A DNA stretch of 64,000 nt from Roseomonas sp. (GCA_020249925.1 JADCER010000001.1:145953-209952); one strand, 5' to 3'; numbered from the stretch's first letter, positions 32,333-42,076 are shown. The notes: generated from the sequence alone by a model not told the origin. A program made the numbers and translations.

Positions 32333-33547
32333 TCACCCGCCGGAGATGTGTTTCCAATAGCGATGCGTCGCCGCCAGCGCCAGCAGCCCGCAGCCCGCCA
32401 TCAGCGCGGTGGCGATTGGCGCGCCGAGCAACTCGGCCGCGACGCCAAGGCCAATGAAGCCAATCGGCCCCATGCCGATGCAAACGGAAAGCAGGCCAAG
32501 TACGCGGCTGCGCAAGGCAACCGGTGTTGCCAGATATATCAGCGTGGGCTGCATGATGCCAAAGCCAGAACCGCCAATACCCACCAGGATCAGCGCGAGC
32601 CCCGCGAACCAGGGGTTCGGGATCAGCGCAAAGGCGATCACCATGCAAAGATACATGGTAAGCCCGCCAATATAGCAGCGCCGATATAGCGCCGGGCCGA
32701 TGAAAAGCGTAATCAGCACCGCGCCCACCAGCGCGCCCACGCCATCCATGCTGGCGAGTACGCCAACACCCTCAGGCCCCAGCGCCAATTGATCCTTGCC
32801 GATCACCGGGATCATGCTGGTGAAGGGCCAGCCAAACAGGTTGAAGATCAGCGTGATCATCAGCGTGCCGCTCAAGCGCGGATCGGCGCGCACGGCGGCA
32901 AGACCCTCGGCGATGCGGGTCAGCACGGGTTCGGGGCGGCTTGCATTGCTGCGCGGTGTGGGCGGCAGCAGCAGGGCCGCAATCAGTGCCGGCAGATACA
33001 GCAAGGTTGCCAGCACGAAAGTGCCATCAAGCCCAAGCAGTGCCAGCAGCACGCCACCCAGCGTTGGCCCCAGCATGCGGCTGGCATTGCTGGTGCCGAC
33101 ATCAATGGACATGGCGGCGGCCATGCGCGCTGGCCCCACCACCGTGCCGATCATGGCGCGGCGCACGGGATTATCGGCTGCCCAGCCCACACCATTGATG
33201 AAGGCCGCGACGGCCAAATGCCAAACCGCGATCACGCCAAGCAAGGCGAGCAAGGCAATCACCGATGATGCCAGGATTTGCATCGCCAGCATCAGGATTT
33301 GCGCGCGGCGCAGATCCATCCTCTCGGCCGCCGCACCCAGAAAGGCGCCAAACAGCCCCATGGGCAAAAGCCGCAGCATGGTGAGCATGGCGACAATGAA
33401 GGCGGAACCCGTGGCGTTATAGGCGAAGACACCTACCGCCAGCATTTCCAGCCAGCGCACGACAAAAATCGAAAACCCGACCATCCAGAGCCTGCGAAAG
33501 TCACGCTCCTGGAACAGGCTTCGCCAATGGGTTTCGGTCAGCGCCAC
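32333..33547 (-). CDS. MFS transporter, EntS-like exporter
   Basis: The 404-residue inner-membrane protein has about 11-12 hydrophobic segments spread over its length, with the central loop at about residues 195-215. The start (ETHWRSLFQERDFRRLWMVGFS) and LRLLPMGLFGAFLGAAAERMDLRRAQ resemble the enterobactin-exporter/MFS_3 group. The substrate is unknown. pncC follows 12 bp later and may be co-transcribed. No regulatory site is clear. Confidence 0.82.
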   Translation of the reverse strand: MALTETHWRSLFQERDFRRLWMVGFSIFVVRWLEMLAVGVFAYNATGSAFIVAMLTMLRLLPMGLFGAFLGAAAERMDLRRAQILMLAMQILASSVIALLALLGVIAVWHLAVAAFINGVGWAADNPVRRAMIGTVVGPARMAAAMSIDVGTSNASRMLGPTLGGVLLALLGLDGTFVLATLLYLPALIAALLLPPTPRSNASRPEPVLTRIAEGLAAVRADPRLSGTLMITLIFNLFGWPFTSMIPVIGKDQLALGPEGVGVLASMDGVGALVGAVLITLFIGPALYRRCYIGGLTMYLCMVIAFALIPNPWFAGLALILVGIGGSGFGIMQPTLIYLATPVALRSRVLGLLSVCIGMGPIGFIGLGVAAELLGAPIATALMAGCGLLALAATHRYWKHISGG

Positions 33548-33568
33548 GGCGCCCCACGGATGAAGTAA

Positions 33569-33595
33569 GGCCGGTCAGGAAAAACCCGACCGGCC
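33569..33595 (-). terminator. Strong hairpin after the aldehyde dehydrogenase gene
   Basis: GGCCGGTC (33569-33576) pairs perfectly with GACCGGCC (33588-33595). The inner GG and CC can extend the stem across one A-C mismatch, leaving an AAAAA loop. It starts 8 bp past the stop of the leftward aldehyde dehydrogenase gene and precedes the MFS gene. There is no long T-run, so termination may be partial. Confidence 0.55.
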
Positions 33596-33602
33596 TGCAA
33601 TG

Positions 33603-35039
33603 TCACAACCCAGCCTGAGAGACGAATTTGGTGTTGAGGTAAGCCTCAATCGCCTCAAGCCCACCTTCCGATCCATAGCCGGAATCCTTGATGCCGCCGA
33701 AGGGCACTTCCGGCAGCGCAAGACCAAGGTGATTGATCGTCATCATGCCGCTTTCAACGCGTGCGGCGACCGCATTGGCGGTCTTGGCGGAACGGGTGAA
33801 GGCGTAGGAAGCCAGGCCATAGGGCAGGCGATTGGCTTCTTCCACCACCTCATCCAAATCCTTGAAGCGGGAGATCATGGCCATGGGGCCGAAGGGTTCC
33901 TCATTCATTGCCCGCGCATCCTTGGGCACATCGGTCATCACGGTCGGCTCATAGAAATAGCCTTTGTTGCCGATGCGCTTGCCGCCGGTATGCACCTTGC
34001 CGCCCTTGGCTTGCGCATCCTGCACCATCATCTCAACCCAAGGCACGCGGCGATCATGCGCGAGCGGTCCCATATTGGTATCCGCCGCCATGCCATCGCC
34101 CACCTTCAGGGTCTTGGCGTGAGCGACGAATTTTTCGACGAAGCCATCATACAATTCTTCCTGCACCAGGAAGCGGGTTGGGCTCACGCAAACCTGCCCG
34201 GCATTGCGGAATTTGGCGAAGGCGAGGGTCTTTGCCGCCAGATCAAGATCGGCATCATTGAAGACAATCGCCGGCGCATGGCCGCCCAATTCCATCGTCA
34301 CGCGCTTCATGTGCTGGCCGGCAAGCGCCGCCAATTGCTTGCCGACAGGGGTGGACCCCGTGAAGGTCACTTTGCGAATGATCGGATGCGCGATCAGATA
34401 GGATGAAATCTCCGCCGGCACGCCATAGACCAGATTGGCGACACCGGGCGGCAGCCCGGCATCAATGAAGGCGCGGATCAATTCCGCGGGCGAAGCGGGC
34501 GTTTCTTCCGGTGCCTTCACAATAATGGAACAGCCCGTGGCAACCGCGGCCGAGAGCTTGCGCACCACCTGGTTGATTGGGAAATTCCACGGCGTGAAGG
34601 CAGCAACGGGGCCGACCGGTTCCTTCACCACAAGCTGATAAATCCCCTCGGCGCGCGCGGGCACCACGCGGCCATAGGCGCGGCGGGCTTCTTCGGCGAA
34701 CCAATCAATAATATCGGCGGCGGCCATGATTTCCATCTTGGATTCACCAAGCGGCTTGCCCTGTTCCATGGTCATCAGCCGCGCAATGTCGTCCGCGCGC
34801 GCGCGCACCAGATCAGCGGCCTTGCGCATCAGCTTGGAACGGTCATAGGCAGAGACCTTCTTCCAGACCGCGAAGCCTTTCTCAGCGGCGGCAAGTGCCT
34901 CATCCAGGTCAGCCTTTTCGGCATGGGCGACAGTGCCGATCACTTCCTCATTGGCCGGGTTCAGCACATTGATGGTCTTGCCACTGCGCGCGGCACGCCA
35001 TTCGCCATTCACGTGCAATTGGACATTGGGGTAGGTCAT
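33603..35039 (-). CDS. NAD(P)-dependent aldehyde dehydrogenase, succinate-semialdehyde type
   Basis: The 478-residue enzyme oxidises an aldehyde to the acid. It shows [33 protein letters not shown], the general base Glu in [10 protein letters not shown], the catalytic Cys in [11 protein letters not shown], and EEPFGPMA with the C-terminal [11 protein letters not shown]. The pattern is closest to GabD-type succinate-semialdehyde dehydrogenases, but related aldehydes are possible. The ATG at 35039 has GGAAGGAAG upstream. The longer frame to 35078 is rejected. It is divergent from a Bug-family binding protein gene. Confidence 0.87.
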   Translation of the reverse strand: MTYPNVQLHVNGEWRAARSGKTINVLNPANEEVIGTVAHAEKADLDEALAAAEKGFAVWKKVSAYDRSKLMRKAADLVRARADDIARLMTMEQGKPLGESKMEIMAAADIIDWFAEEARRAYGRVVPARAEGIYQLVVKEPVGPVAAFTPWNFPINQVVRKLSAAVATGCSIIVKAPEETPASPAELIRAFIDAGLPPGVANLVYGVPAEISSYLIAHPIIRKVTFTGSTPVGKQLAALAGQHMKRVTMELGGHAPAIVFNDADLDLAAKTLAFAKFRNAGQVCVSPTRFLVQEELYDGFVEKFVAHAKTLKVGDGMAADTNMGPLAHDRRVPWVEMMVQDAQAKGGKVHTGGKRIGNKGYFYEPTVMTDVPKDARAMNEEPFGPMAMISRFKDLDEVVEEANRLPYGLASYAFTRSAKTANAVAARVESGMMTINHLGLALPEVPFGGIKDSGYGSEGGLEAIEAYLNTKFVSQAGL

Positions 35040-35168
35040 GCGGGCTTCCTTCCGGCTTTGCTTGATTGGAAGGCCCACCCTAATCGGGCTTCACGCCAGG
35101 GGCCAGATGCCAGCGGGTGGTGGCGGTGCTAGAACGGCGGAAAGGATCAATTTTCCGGGAGAAACCCC

Positions 35169-36143
35169 ATGCGCCTTTCGCGCCGCACCCTGTTTGCCGC
35201 TGGCTCCCTGCTCGCTGCCCCCGCCAGCCTGAAGGCGCAGCCCGCCTTCCCGAACCGGCCGATTACCGTGCTGGTGCCCAACCCGCCCGGCGGGGGGACG
35301 GATTTCGCCGCACGGCTGTTTCAGGAGGCAATGAGCCAAGGGCTCGGCCAACCCGTGGTCGTGGAAAACCGCCCGGGCGCCAATGGCAATCTGGCGATCA
35401 ATGCCGTGGCGCGGTCAGCGCCGGATGGGCATACCATCCTGCTGCAATATAATGGCTATCACGCCGGCAATCCGGCGATGATGAAGAACCTCACTTGGGA
35501 TCCCATCAGGGATCTGGCGCTGGTTGGCATGGCAACCATGGCACCGCATGCGGTCATTGTGGCACCCACCGTGCCGGCGAATAATTTGCAGGAATTCATT
35601 GCCCATGTGCGGGCCAATCCGGGGCGGCTCAATTACGCCTCCTCCGGCATTGGGTCGATCCAGCATTTGGGTGGCGTGCTGTTCACCCGCGCCATCGGGG
35701 CAGAGATGGTGCATGTGCCCTATCGCGGTGCTGCGCCTGCCTTGCAGGATGTCGCCGGCGGGCGTGTGGAGATGTTCATCACCACGCCGTCCTCCGCGAT
35801 TGCATTGATACAAGGCGGGCGCGTGAAGGCGCTTGCCATTGCCAGCGCCCAGCGCGCGGCGGGGCTGCCCGATGTGCCGACCACGGCAGAAGCCGGGCTG
35901 CCTGGCTTCACGCTGGATGCCTGGTTTGCCTTTGCCGTGCCGGCTGCCACGCCGCGCCCCATTCAGGAAAGGCTGAATGCGGTGATCAGCGCCGCGGCCG
36001 AACAGGCTGCCATCCGCGAAAGGGCGCAGGCGGGCGGTGCGACCACCCGCGCCATGACGCTTGCCGAGCTCGATACGCTGGCACGGCGAGAGGTGGAAGA
36101 ATTGGGTGCTGTGATCCGCGCTGCCGGGATCACGATAGATTAG
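35169..36143 (+). CDS. Bug/TctC family periplasmic binding protein (orphan)
   Basis: Bug proteins bind carboxylates or similar anions in the periplasm, sometimes for tripartite tricarboxylate transporters. The 324-residue protein has a Tat-like signal (LSRRTLFAAG, cleavage near residue 24 after LKA). The Bug fingerprints are RPITVLVPNPPGGGTDF, PVVVENRPGANGN, LNYASSGIGSIQHL and VPYRGAAPALQDV. No TctA or TctB membrane partner is nearby, as is common for Bug proteins in this lineage. It is divergent from the aldehyde dehydrogenase. Confidence 0.9.
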   Translation: MRLSRRTLFAAGSLLAAPASLKAQPAFPNRPITVLVPNPPGGGTDFAARLFQEAMSQGLGQPVVVENRPGANGNLAINAVARSAPDGHTILLQYNGYHAGNPAMMKNLTWDPIRDLALVGMATMAPHAVIVAPTVPANNLQEFIAHVRANPGRLNYASSGIGSIQHLGGVLFTRAIGAEMVHVPYRGAAPALQDVAGGRVEMFITTPSSAIALIQGGRVKALAIASAQRAAGLPDVPTTAEAGLPGFTLDAWFAFAVPAATPRPIQERLNAVISAAAEQAAIRERAQAGGATTRAMTLAELDTLARREVEELGAVIRAAGITID

Positions 36144-36153
36144 CCAAAGATTG

Positions 36154-36177
36154 GCCAAAACCGGGCCTTGGTTTGGC
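36154..36177 (+). terminator. Hairpin after the Bug protein gene
   Basis: GCCAAAACC (36154-36162) can pair with GGTTTGGC (36170-36177) with one bulged A, leaving a 7-nt loop. It starts 11 bp after the stop codon and lies before the TPR lipoprotein gene. There is no T-run, so it is only a possible terminator. Confidence 0.4.
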
Positions 36178-36202
36178 GGTGAACAAGGTTTAGTTTGCAC
36201 CA

Positions 36203-37906
36203 ATGGCATCCCTATTCCCGCCCCGCCGCTATTGGCTGCTGGCCGCCGCGCTGCTTTCCGCCTGCGCGGCCGGCGATAGCGTGGAACGCCCCGCGCTGCG
36301 CGGCGCCGCGCCGGAAGTGACCGGCGCCTTCGGGTCTTATCTGGCCGGGCGCTTCGCCACCAATGAAGCCGATACGAAATTCGCTGCCGATAGCCTCTTG
36401 CAGGCACTCAGGCGCGACCCGAATGAGCCTGAAGTGCTGCAGCGCGCCTTTATCGCGACCTTGCTGGATGGCCGTTCGGAAGCCGCAAGGCTGGCGCGTG
36501 TCATCCCCAATGAACCGCTGGCCGCCATGCTGCTGGCCGGGCAGGATGCGCAGGCCGGTCGGTTTGATCGTGCGGAACAGCGCTTCCGCAGCCTGCCAAA
36601 CCAGGGCATGGCCGGCCTTTTGAAGCCCTTGCTGGTTGCCTGGGCGCAGCAGGGAAGGGGCCAGACGGATGCGGCACTGGCCACGCTGCGTCCGCTGACG
36701 GAAGCGGGGCGCCAGCGCGGCATTTATGCCCTGCATGGCGCCATGATTGCCGATATTGCCGAACGCCCGCGTGAAGCCGAACGTCTGGTCCGGCTTGCGC
36801 TCACCGATGGTCCCGCGCCCAACCTGACGCTTGCCCGCACCATGGCCGGCATTCTGATGCGCGCGGGCCAGCAGGCAGAGGCCGAGCGGCTCTTGGATCG
36901 GCTGGGCCGCGGCCATGATGATGCCGGGCTTTTCGCTGATACCGGAGGGCGCGAAGCCTTGGCGACACGACGCGTTGTCGCCTCAGCGACTGAGGGCATG
37001 GCAGAGGCCTATCTTGGCCTTGCCTCTGCCCTGCGTGGGCCGCAATCGGGTGAGTTTTCGCTGGCGCTGGTGCGGCTTTCGCTGCAATTGCGCCCGCGCT
37101 ACGGGCCAGGGTTGCTCGCGGGGGCTGAGGCGCTGAGCGATGAAGGCCAATATGCGGCGGCGGTGGCGCTGCTGGAACGCGTTGACCCCGCTGATCCCTT
37201 CGCGCCGCTGCTGGCGCTGCGCCGGGCAGGCTTGCTGGATCGGCTGGACCGCCTGCCGGAAGCGGAGGCAGAACTCAGGCGGCTTTCGGCGCAATTCCCC
37301 CGCGCCTATCAGCCCATGGCAAGGCTTGGGGATTTGTATCGCGGGCGGCAGAATTGGCCGCCGGCGATTGCGGCCTATGACGCGGCGATTGCGCGGATTG
37401 GCGCGCCGGCGGTGACGCATTGGCCGCTGTTTTATGCGCGCGGCATCGCCCTTGAACGCGCCAAGCGCTGGCCGGAGGCAGAGGAAGATTTTCAGCGCGC
37501 GCTCAGCCTGAACCCGGAACAGCCCTTGGTGCTGAATTACCTGGCCTATAGCTGGGTGGAGATGGGCAAGAATCTGGTGGAAGCGCGGCGCATGCTGGAA
37601 CGCGCGGTTGAGCTTCGCCCGAATGATGGCAATATCGCCGATAGCCTTGGCTGGGCGCTGTTCAAGCTTGGCGATATTCCGGGCGCGGTGCGCTGGCTGG
37701 AAAAGGCGGTTGAGCTTGAATCGCAAAGCAGCGTGATCAATGACCATTTGGGCGACGCCTATTGGGCGCAGGGCCGGCGGCGTGAGGCGCTGTTTCAATG
37801 GCGCCGCGCCCTGATGCTGGGGCCTGAGGGTGATGAGGGGCCGAAGATCGAAGCCAAGATCGCGGGTGGCCTGACAGAGCAACCGGTAGCGGAGACGCGG
37901 CGCTGA
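36203..37906 (+). CDS. TPR-repeat lipoprotein
   Basis: The 567-residue protein starts with a lipoprotein signal: basic [16 protein letters not shown] with the lipobox Cys near residue 21, so it is probably anchored to a membrane facing the periplasm. The rest is built of TPR-like helical pairs from about 60 to 550. The clearest are near the C-terminus ([20 protein letters not shown], 20 residues, then [20 protein letters not shown] and [19 protein letters not shown]). It overlaps the start of ispE by 4 bp. Its exact role is unknown; such proteins often scaffold envelope complexes. Confidence 0.82.
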   Translation: MASLFPPRRYWLLAAALLSACAAGDSVERPALRGAAPEVTGAFGSYLAGRFATNEADTKFAADSLLQALRRDPNEPEVLQRAFIATLLDGRSEAARLARVIPNEPLAAMLLAGQDAQAGRFDRAEQRFRSLPNQGMAGLLKPLLVAWAQQGRGQTDAALATLRPLTEAGRQRGIYALHGAMIADIAERPREAERLVRLALTDGPAPNLTLARTMAGILMRAGQQAEAERLLDRLGRGHDDAGLFADTGGREALATRRVVASATEGMAEAYLGLASALRGPQSGEFSLALVRLSLQLRPRYGPGLLAGAEALSDEGQYAAAVALLERVDPADPFAPLLALRRAGLLDRLDRLPEAEAELRRLSAQFPRAYQPMARLGDLYRGRQNWPPAIAAYDAAIARIGAPAVTHWPLFYARGIALERAKRWPEAEEDFQRALSLNPEQPLVLNYLAYSWVEMGKNLVEARRMLERAVELRPNDGNIADSLGWALFKLGDIPGAVRWLEKAVELESQSSVINDHLGDAYWAQGRRREALFQWRRALMLGPEGDEGPKIEAKIAGGLTEQPVAETRR

Positions 37907-38760
37907 AATTTTCGGAAGCGGCTCCGGCCAAGGTCAATCTATTTCTGCATGTCACGGGGCGCCGGGCGGATGGCTATCATCTGCTGGATAGTTTGGTGGT
38001 CTTCGCCGGCATGGGCGATACGGTCAGCGCCGCATCCGGGGAAATCCTTTCGCTGGCGATTGAAGGCGCAGAAGGCGCGGCGCTGGATGCGGAGCCTGAT
38101 AATCTGGTGCTGCGCGCGGCCCGGGCACTGACCACGGCTTCGGGGCTGGAAGGCCATGCGCTGCTGCATCTGCTGAAGCGCCTGCCGGTTGCAAGCGGCA
38201 TTGGCGGTGGCAGCGCTGATGCGGCGGCCAGCCTGCGGGCGCTGAACCGGCTTTGGGGGCTTGGTTGGTCGGAATCGCGGCTCGCGGCGCTTGGTGCCAC
38301 GCTTGGCGCCGATGTGCCGGTATGTGTGGGCTCTCGCCCCGCCCGAATGGAAGGCGTGGGGGAGGTGCTGAGCGCCGCGCCAAGCCTGCCGCGCTTTGGG
38401 CTTTTGCTCGCGAATCCGCGTGAGGCCTTGGCAACGCCGGCAGTGTTTCGCGCCCGCCAGGGTGGGTTTTCGCCGCGCGCCAGGCTGCCGCAAGCCTGGG
38501 GCAATGCCGTCGACATGGCCGCGGATTTGGCGGCGCTGGAAAATGATTTGCAGGCGCCCGCCATCAGCCTTTGCCCAGCGATTGCTGAGGTTCTGGCGGC
38601 AATCGCGGCCAGCCCCGGCTGCCTTTTGGCGCGCATGAGCGGTTCTGGCGCGACCTGCTTTGGCATTTTCCCCAATGCGGCTGCGGCTGCTGCTGCGGCG
38701 GCGGCACTCCCCACCGCTTGGTGGTGTTGGGGAGGGGGGCTTCACGGCGCCGCCCTTTGA
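37903..38760 (+). CDS. ispE: 4-diphosphocytidyl-2-C-methyl-D-erythritol kinase, likely CTG start
   Basis: IspE phosphorylates CDP-methylerythritol in the MEP isoprenoid pathway. The conserved GHMP N-terminus ([20 protein letters not shown]) is encoded upstream of the first TTG (37993), so that start is too late. No ATG, GTG or TTG exists in frame between the last upstream stop (37834) and this motif. The CTG at 37903 would give [13 protein letters not shown], with GGAG (37891-37894) 8 nt upstream, and overlaps the TPR gene stop as CTGA. The ATP loop [16 protein letters not shown] lies near residue 95. The 285-residue length is normal. A CTG start is rare but best supported. Confidence 0.85.
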   Translation: MKFSEAAPAKVNLFLHVTGRRADGYHLLDSLVVFAGMGDTVSAASGEILSLAIEGAEGAALDAEPDNLVLRAARALTTASGLEGHALLHLLKRLPVASGIGGGSADAAASLRALNRLWGLGWSESRLAALGATLGADVPVCVGSRPARMEGVGEVLSAAPSLPRFGLLLANPREALATPAVFRARQGGFSPRARLPQAWGNAVDMAADLAALENDLQAPAISLCPAIAEVLAAIAASPGCLLARMSGSGATCFGIFPNAAAAAAAAAALPTAWWCWGGGLHGAAL

Positions 38761-38782
38761 GGGCTATTAGGCGCGGGCCTGT

Positions 38783-38857
38783 TGGGGCGTCGCCAAGCGG
38801 TAAGGCAGCGGTTTTTGGTACCGCCATTCCCAGGTTCGAATCCTGGCGCCCCAACCA
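38783..38857 (+). tRNA. tRNA-Gln (anticodon TTG)
   Basis: The 75-nt sequence folds as a tRNA: acceptor TGGGGCG (38783-38789) pairs with CGCCCCA (38847-38853), with discriminator A (38854) and an encoded CCA (38855-38857). The anticodon stem GCGGT/ACCGC encloses loop TTTTGGT, with anticodon TTG at 38815-38817. The T-arm has CAGGTTCGAATCCTG. It reads CAA glutamine codons. There are no integrase or repeat signs at its 3' end. Confidence 0.97.
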
Positions 38858-38967
38858 TTTTCCTTACAAGATCAGTGGAATCAGCCTGCGACCCTGATCT
38901 TCGCCTGATCAGAAGGCTACGCGGCGTGGCATTTCACCCCTGGCGGCTTTGGGATACACCCGCGCGC

Positions 38968-39396
38968 ATGAACGCGAAGACCCCCTATGACCCCGCCGCC
39001 GATGGCTGGACCGATTTCGTCTGGCATGAGGATGGCTTCCCGGCCCTGGTGGGTCCCTTCTGGCAGAAAACCGTCGAAGGGCGGCGCCTGCATGGGCTGC
39101 TGGTGGAAGAAAAGCACAGCAATATCCATGGCATTGTCCATGGCGGCATGATTTCCACCTTTCTGGATCAAACCCTTGGCCATACGGTGTGGGAGGCCGC
39201 AGATCGCGGGCCGAATGTTACCGTGCAGCTCAATGTGCATTTCATCTCCGGCGCCAAGCAGGGGGATTTCCTGGTGGCGGAAGGTGAGGTGATGCGCGTG
39301 ACGCGTTCCATCGTGTTTGTGCGTGGGCGGCTGACGGCGGGCGATAGGCTGATTGCGCATGCGGATGGGGTTTGGAAGCGGTTGGGGGCGGGGTAG
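38968..39396 (+). CDS. PaaI-family hotdog-fold thioesterase
   Basis: The 142-residue protein has the single hotdog domain of PaaI/DUF4442-like acyl-CoA thioesterases: HSNIHGIVHGGMISTFLDQT (20 residues, with the HGG motif and the likely catalytic Asp), then TVQLNVHFISGAKQGDFL and VRGRLTAGDRLIAHADGVW. Start at the ATG at 38968; an upstream frame beginning in the tRNA gene is rejected. The substrate is unknown. It stands alone between tRNA-Gln and a low-GC island. Confidence 0.87.
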   Translation: MNAKTPYDPAADGWTDFVWHEDGFPALVGPFWQKTVEGRRLHGLLVEEKHSNIHGIVHGGMISTFLDQTLGHTVWEAADRGPNVTVQLNVHFISGAKQGDFLVAEGEVMRVTRSIVFVRGRLTAGDRLIAHADGVWKRLGAG

Positions 39397-39776
39397 CCGC
39401 GGGCTGTCCGGTTGTGCGGGCTTTGGTCTTGCCCGCGCTTGCCCAACCCGATCCGCGACCGGCTGTTCAGCGCCTTTCGCGCCGTGTTGGCGCAGCAAGC
39501 CGTGCAAGCGCGCTTCGTGGAGGAAGGGCCGCGCCTGAACCATGCCGTGCAGCATCAGGCCCAGCGCATCACCATGGATGCGGGGCATCTTTCCGGTGAT
39601 TTCGTGAAGCTATCGTCACCCAGCGGATCAATCGGGGCCACCTGCCTCAATGCTGTTATGGACAGTGTTTTGCGGATGGCTTACGCCTTTTGCGAGGGAA
39701 ACCGGCGTCACCCAGCTCTGCGGGAGCAGATTTGATCGAGCTCGATGTCTCCTGGGAGTAAAGGAGTGGATTAGGG
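39397..39776. other. Gap with a possible truncated gene (39442-39735)
   Basis: In the rightward frame, about 39442-39735 encodes a protein-like stretch (NPIRDRLFSAFRAVLAQQ, then LNHAVQHQAQRITMDAG). Composition changes to lower GC from about 39600, and no proper start or family is visible. It may be a broken gene at the left edge of the epimerase island. The last ~60 bp hold GTAAAGGAGTG before the epimerase start, an adequate ribosome binding site, but no clear promoter. Confidence 0.35.
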
Positions 39777-40709
39777 ATGGGGAGGTATGCGGTAACAGGC
39801 GGCGCTGGCTTTATCGGATCGCATCTGGTCGATGCTTTGCTCCTTCAAGGTCATGAAGTGACCGTATTGGATGATTTCTCGACAGGAAAAATGGAGTATC
39901 TGAATCCTGCCGCACACCTGATCCGGGGCGATGTTACAGACCCGGAAGCGGTCAAGGAAGCACTCAAGGGCAGCGATGGTTGCTTTCATTTGGCGGCAAT
40001 AGCCTCCGTCCAACGCGGCAATGAGGATTGGCTGACCTGCCACAGGGTAAACCAGGGTGGAACGGTTGCAGTGCTGGATGCCTCGCGCGCAGCGGGCGGC
40101 CTGCCGGTCGTTTATGCTTCTTCTGCTGCCATCTATGGCGATACCGATGGGGCTGTCGCTTCGGAGGATCGGCAACCGGCACCCCTGACGGCTTATGGCA
40201 TGGATAAGTTGGGGTCGGAATTGCACGCTTCCATAGGATGGCTTGTTCATCAGGTGCCAAGCTTTGGGTGTCGTTTCTTCAACGTCTACGGGCCTCGGCA
40301 AAACCCTTCCTCACCCTATAGCGGCGTCGTTTCCATTTTCATTGACAGCGCGATTGCAGGGCGGGAACTCACCATCAATGGCGACGGTGAGCAGGTTCGC
40401 GATTTCATCCATATTGACGATATCGTCTTACGTCTTCTGGCTGCCATGAATTTGCTTGCGTGCAAGCGACACGCCTGCGTGGCCAATTTCTGTACGGGTC
40501 AGGGAACAAGCATTCTGGGTCTGGCAAAGCTTGTGGCTGAACTGGTGCCGGCGCCGGTTCGTATTCGGCATGCCGCTGCGCGACTTGGTGATATTCGCTA
40601 CTCAGTCGGAAAAACCGACCGAGCAAATGATTTGCTTGGAATGCAGGATTATGTGCCGCTCGATCTGGGGCTTCGCCATACGCTTAACAGCCTTATGAGC
40701 AATCATTGA
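39777..40709 (+). CDS. NAD-dependent epimerase/dehydratase (UDP-sugar 4-epimerase-like)
   Basis: This extended short-chain dehydrogenase of 310 residues probably epimerises a nucleotide sugar for surface polysaccharide synthesis. It has the NAD-binding motif TGGAGFIGSHLVDALL (7-22), the Asp after the second strand (LDDFS), the catalytic Ser-Tyr-Lys set (YASSAAIYG and YGMDK), FFNVYGPRQNP and a C-terminal substrate pocket. GC is lower than in the neighbours, with less biased codons, suggesting horizontal transfer. It is flanked by gene fragments on both sides. The glycosyltransferase that follows is on the opposite strand. Confidence 0.87.
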   Translation: MGRYAVTGGAGFIGSHLVDALLLQGHEVTVLDDFSTGKMEYLNPAAHLIRGDVTDPEAVKEALKGSDGCFHLAAIASVQRGNEDWLTCHRVNQGGTVAVLDASRAAGGLPVVYASSAAIYGDTDGAVASEDRQPAPLTAYGMDKLGSELHASIGWLVHQVPSFGCRFFNVYGPRQNPSSPYSGVVSIFIDSAIAGRELTINGDGEQVRDFIHIDDIVLRLLAAMNLLACKRHACVANFCTGQGTSILGLAKLVAELVPAPVRIRHAAARLGDIRYSVGKTDRANDLLGMQDYVPLDLGLRHTLNSLMSNH

Positions 40710-40947
40710 CTGAAGCGTTTTGGGCTTGGGGCGGTTTCAGCGCCACTTCCGTTACGGGTAATGTGCCACACTGGTTTGTTCGGATTTTGCACGCTGCCAA
40801 GTAATGCCACTCAGGTTGAAAGGGCTGGTCTGGCGGATTGATAGAGGCATAGTATCCTTCTTCCGCGATATAGGCTTTGTTTTTCAGATCAGGAAACCAT
40901 CGCCCGTGATGCCCGTGGGTCTTGCATAGCGTCGCGCCGCCATTCTG
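40693..40947 (-). pseudogene. Possible gene remnant continuing in frame past the glycosyltransferase stop
   Basis: Directly after the TAA of the leftward glycosyltransferase (40948-40950) the same frame stays open for 84 codons to a TAA at 40693-40695. It encodes a protein-like, aromatic-rich sequence (for example RWFPDLKNKAYIAEEGYY, then PFQPEWHYLAACKI). There is no good start codon at its beginning. It overlaps the 3' end of the epimerase by 17 bp. It is probably a fragment of an unrelated gene. Stop-codon readthrough is a remote alternative. Confidence 0.35.
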
Positions 40948-42060
40948 TTACAGCCCAAGCAAATCCAGCGTACGCCTAATGATCTTTGCTTCATCAAAGC
41001 GCTCAAGCGCGCGTGCACGCCCGGCCTCACCCATGCGCGCGCGGAGTGTCGGGTCGGCGGCAAGGCGGGAGAGCGCCTCAGCCAGGGGCGTGATGGTCGC
41101 GGGCGGCACCAGCAAGCCAGTCTCGCCTTCCACCACCTGCTGGCGCGTGCCGCGGAGATCGCTGGCCACCACGGGCAGGCCGGTGAGCATCGCTTCGATC
41201 ACGCTCATCGGCAGGGCTTCAGAATGTGAGGGCAGGCAGAAGACATCCGCCGCCGCCAATAGCCGCGCCACATCATGCCGATAGCCAAGCCGTTGCAGCC
41301 GGGGACCTAGGGCTGCGGCAGCCTGGGCGAAATACGGTTCCAAATCCTCGCCATGGTCTGAGGCCAACCGCTCCCCCACCACCCAAAGCCGCGTATTTTC
41401 GGGCGTTGCTTCCATGGCGCGCAGCAATTCAGGATAGCCTTTTGGGCGTACCAGTCGCGATACCGCGATGATCACGCAATCATCTTCAGCCGCGCCCAAT
41501 TCGGCACGCAAAGCACGGCGCGCTTCGGGATCGGGGTGGAAAGCTGCGGGGTCGCGCCCATTCAGGACGACGATCGGGTTTGGGTGAACGCCAAGCCGGC
41601 GGGCATCTTCTGCCTCAGCCGCGCTCACGGTCAGATAGATATCGGTGATGCGCCCGGCGGCGCGTTCCAGTTGCAAAGCCAAGGTGCGGCGCCACCAGGG
41701 GCCTGGCTGATTGAACAGAAAGCCATGGCAGGTATAGGCAATGCGCGGCACGCCGGCTGACCGCGCTGCCGCGCGCCCGATCAAGCCACTGATCGGCATA
41801 TGCGCATGCACCAGATCGCAAGACTCGCGCTTCAGGAAATCGCGCACGGCCTGATAGGCGCGCCATTGCGCCAGCGGGTTCATGCTGCGTGCCATGGGCA
41901 TGGCTTCAATACGAAACCCCTCAGCGCGGGGGATATCGAGCAAGGGGCCTTCGGCGCAAAGGCCAACAACCTCGTGCCCGCGCGCGCGGGCGCCACGCAT
42001 CAGCGGCAGAATGAAATGCCGCATGGCGAAATCCACATTCGCGATGAAGCAGATTTTCAT
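40948..42060 (-). CDS. Glycosyltransferase family 4 protein
   Basis: The 370-residue GT-B enzyme starts MKICFIANVDFAMRHFI and shows the N-terminal acceptor domain with DLVHAHMPISGLIG. The C-terminal donor domain carries NGRDPAAFHP, IIAVSRLVRPKGYPELL, and the GT4 signature SHSEALPMSVIEAMLTG followed by LPVVASD. It probably adds a sugar to a lipid- or polysaccharide-linked acceptor at the cytoplasmic membrane. It is 16 bp downstream of the heparinase-like gene and likely in the rpe operon. Confidence 0.88.
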   Translation of the reverse strand: MKICFIANVDFAMRHFILPLMRGARARGHEVVGLCAEGPLLDIPRAEGFRIEAMPMARSMNPLAQWRAYQAVRDFLKRESCDLVHAHMPISGLIGRAAARSAGVPRIAYTCHGFLFNQPGPWWRRTLALQLERAAGRITDIYLTVSAAEAEDARRLGVHPNPIVVLNGRDPAAFHPDPEARRALRAELGAAEDDCVIIAVSRLVRPKGYPELLRAMEATPENTRLWVVGERLASDHGEDLEPYFAQAAAALGPRLQRLGYRHDVARLLAAADVFCLPSHSEALPMSVIEAMLTGLPVVASDLRGTRQQVVEGETGLLVPPATITPLAEALSRLAADPTLRARMGEAGRARALERFDEAKIIRRTLDLLGL

Positions 42061-42076
42061 GGGACGCTTTACGCGC

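Noticed and set aside
38783-38857. tRNA-Gln as an attachment site for an island
   Set aside because: No repeat of its 3' end, integrase or prophage gene is found nearby; the phage-like module lies about 8 kb away and is not bounded by it.
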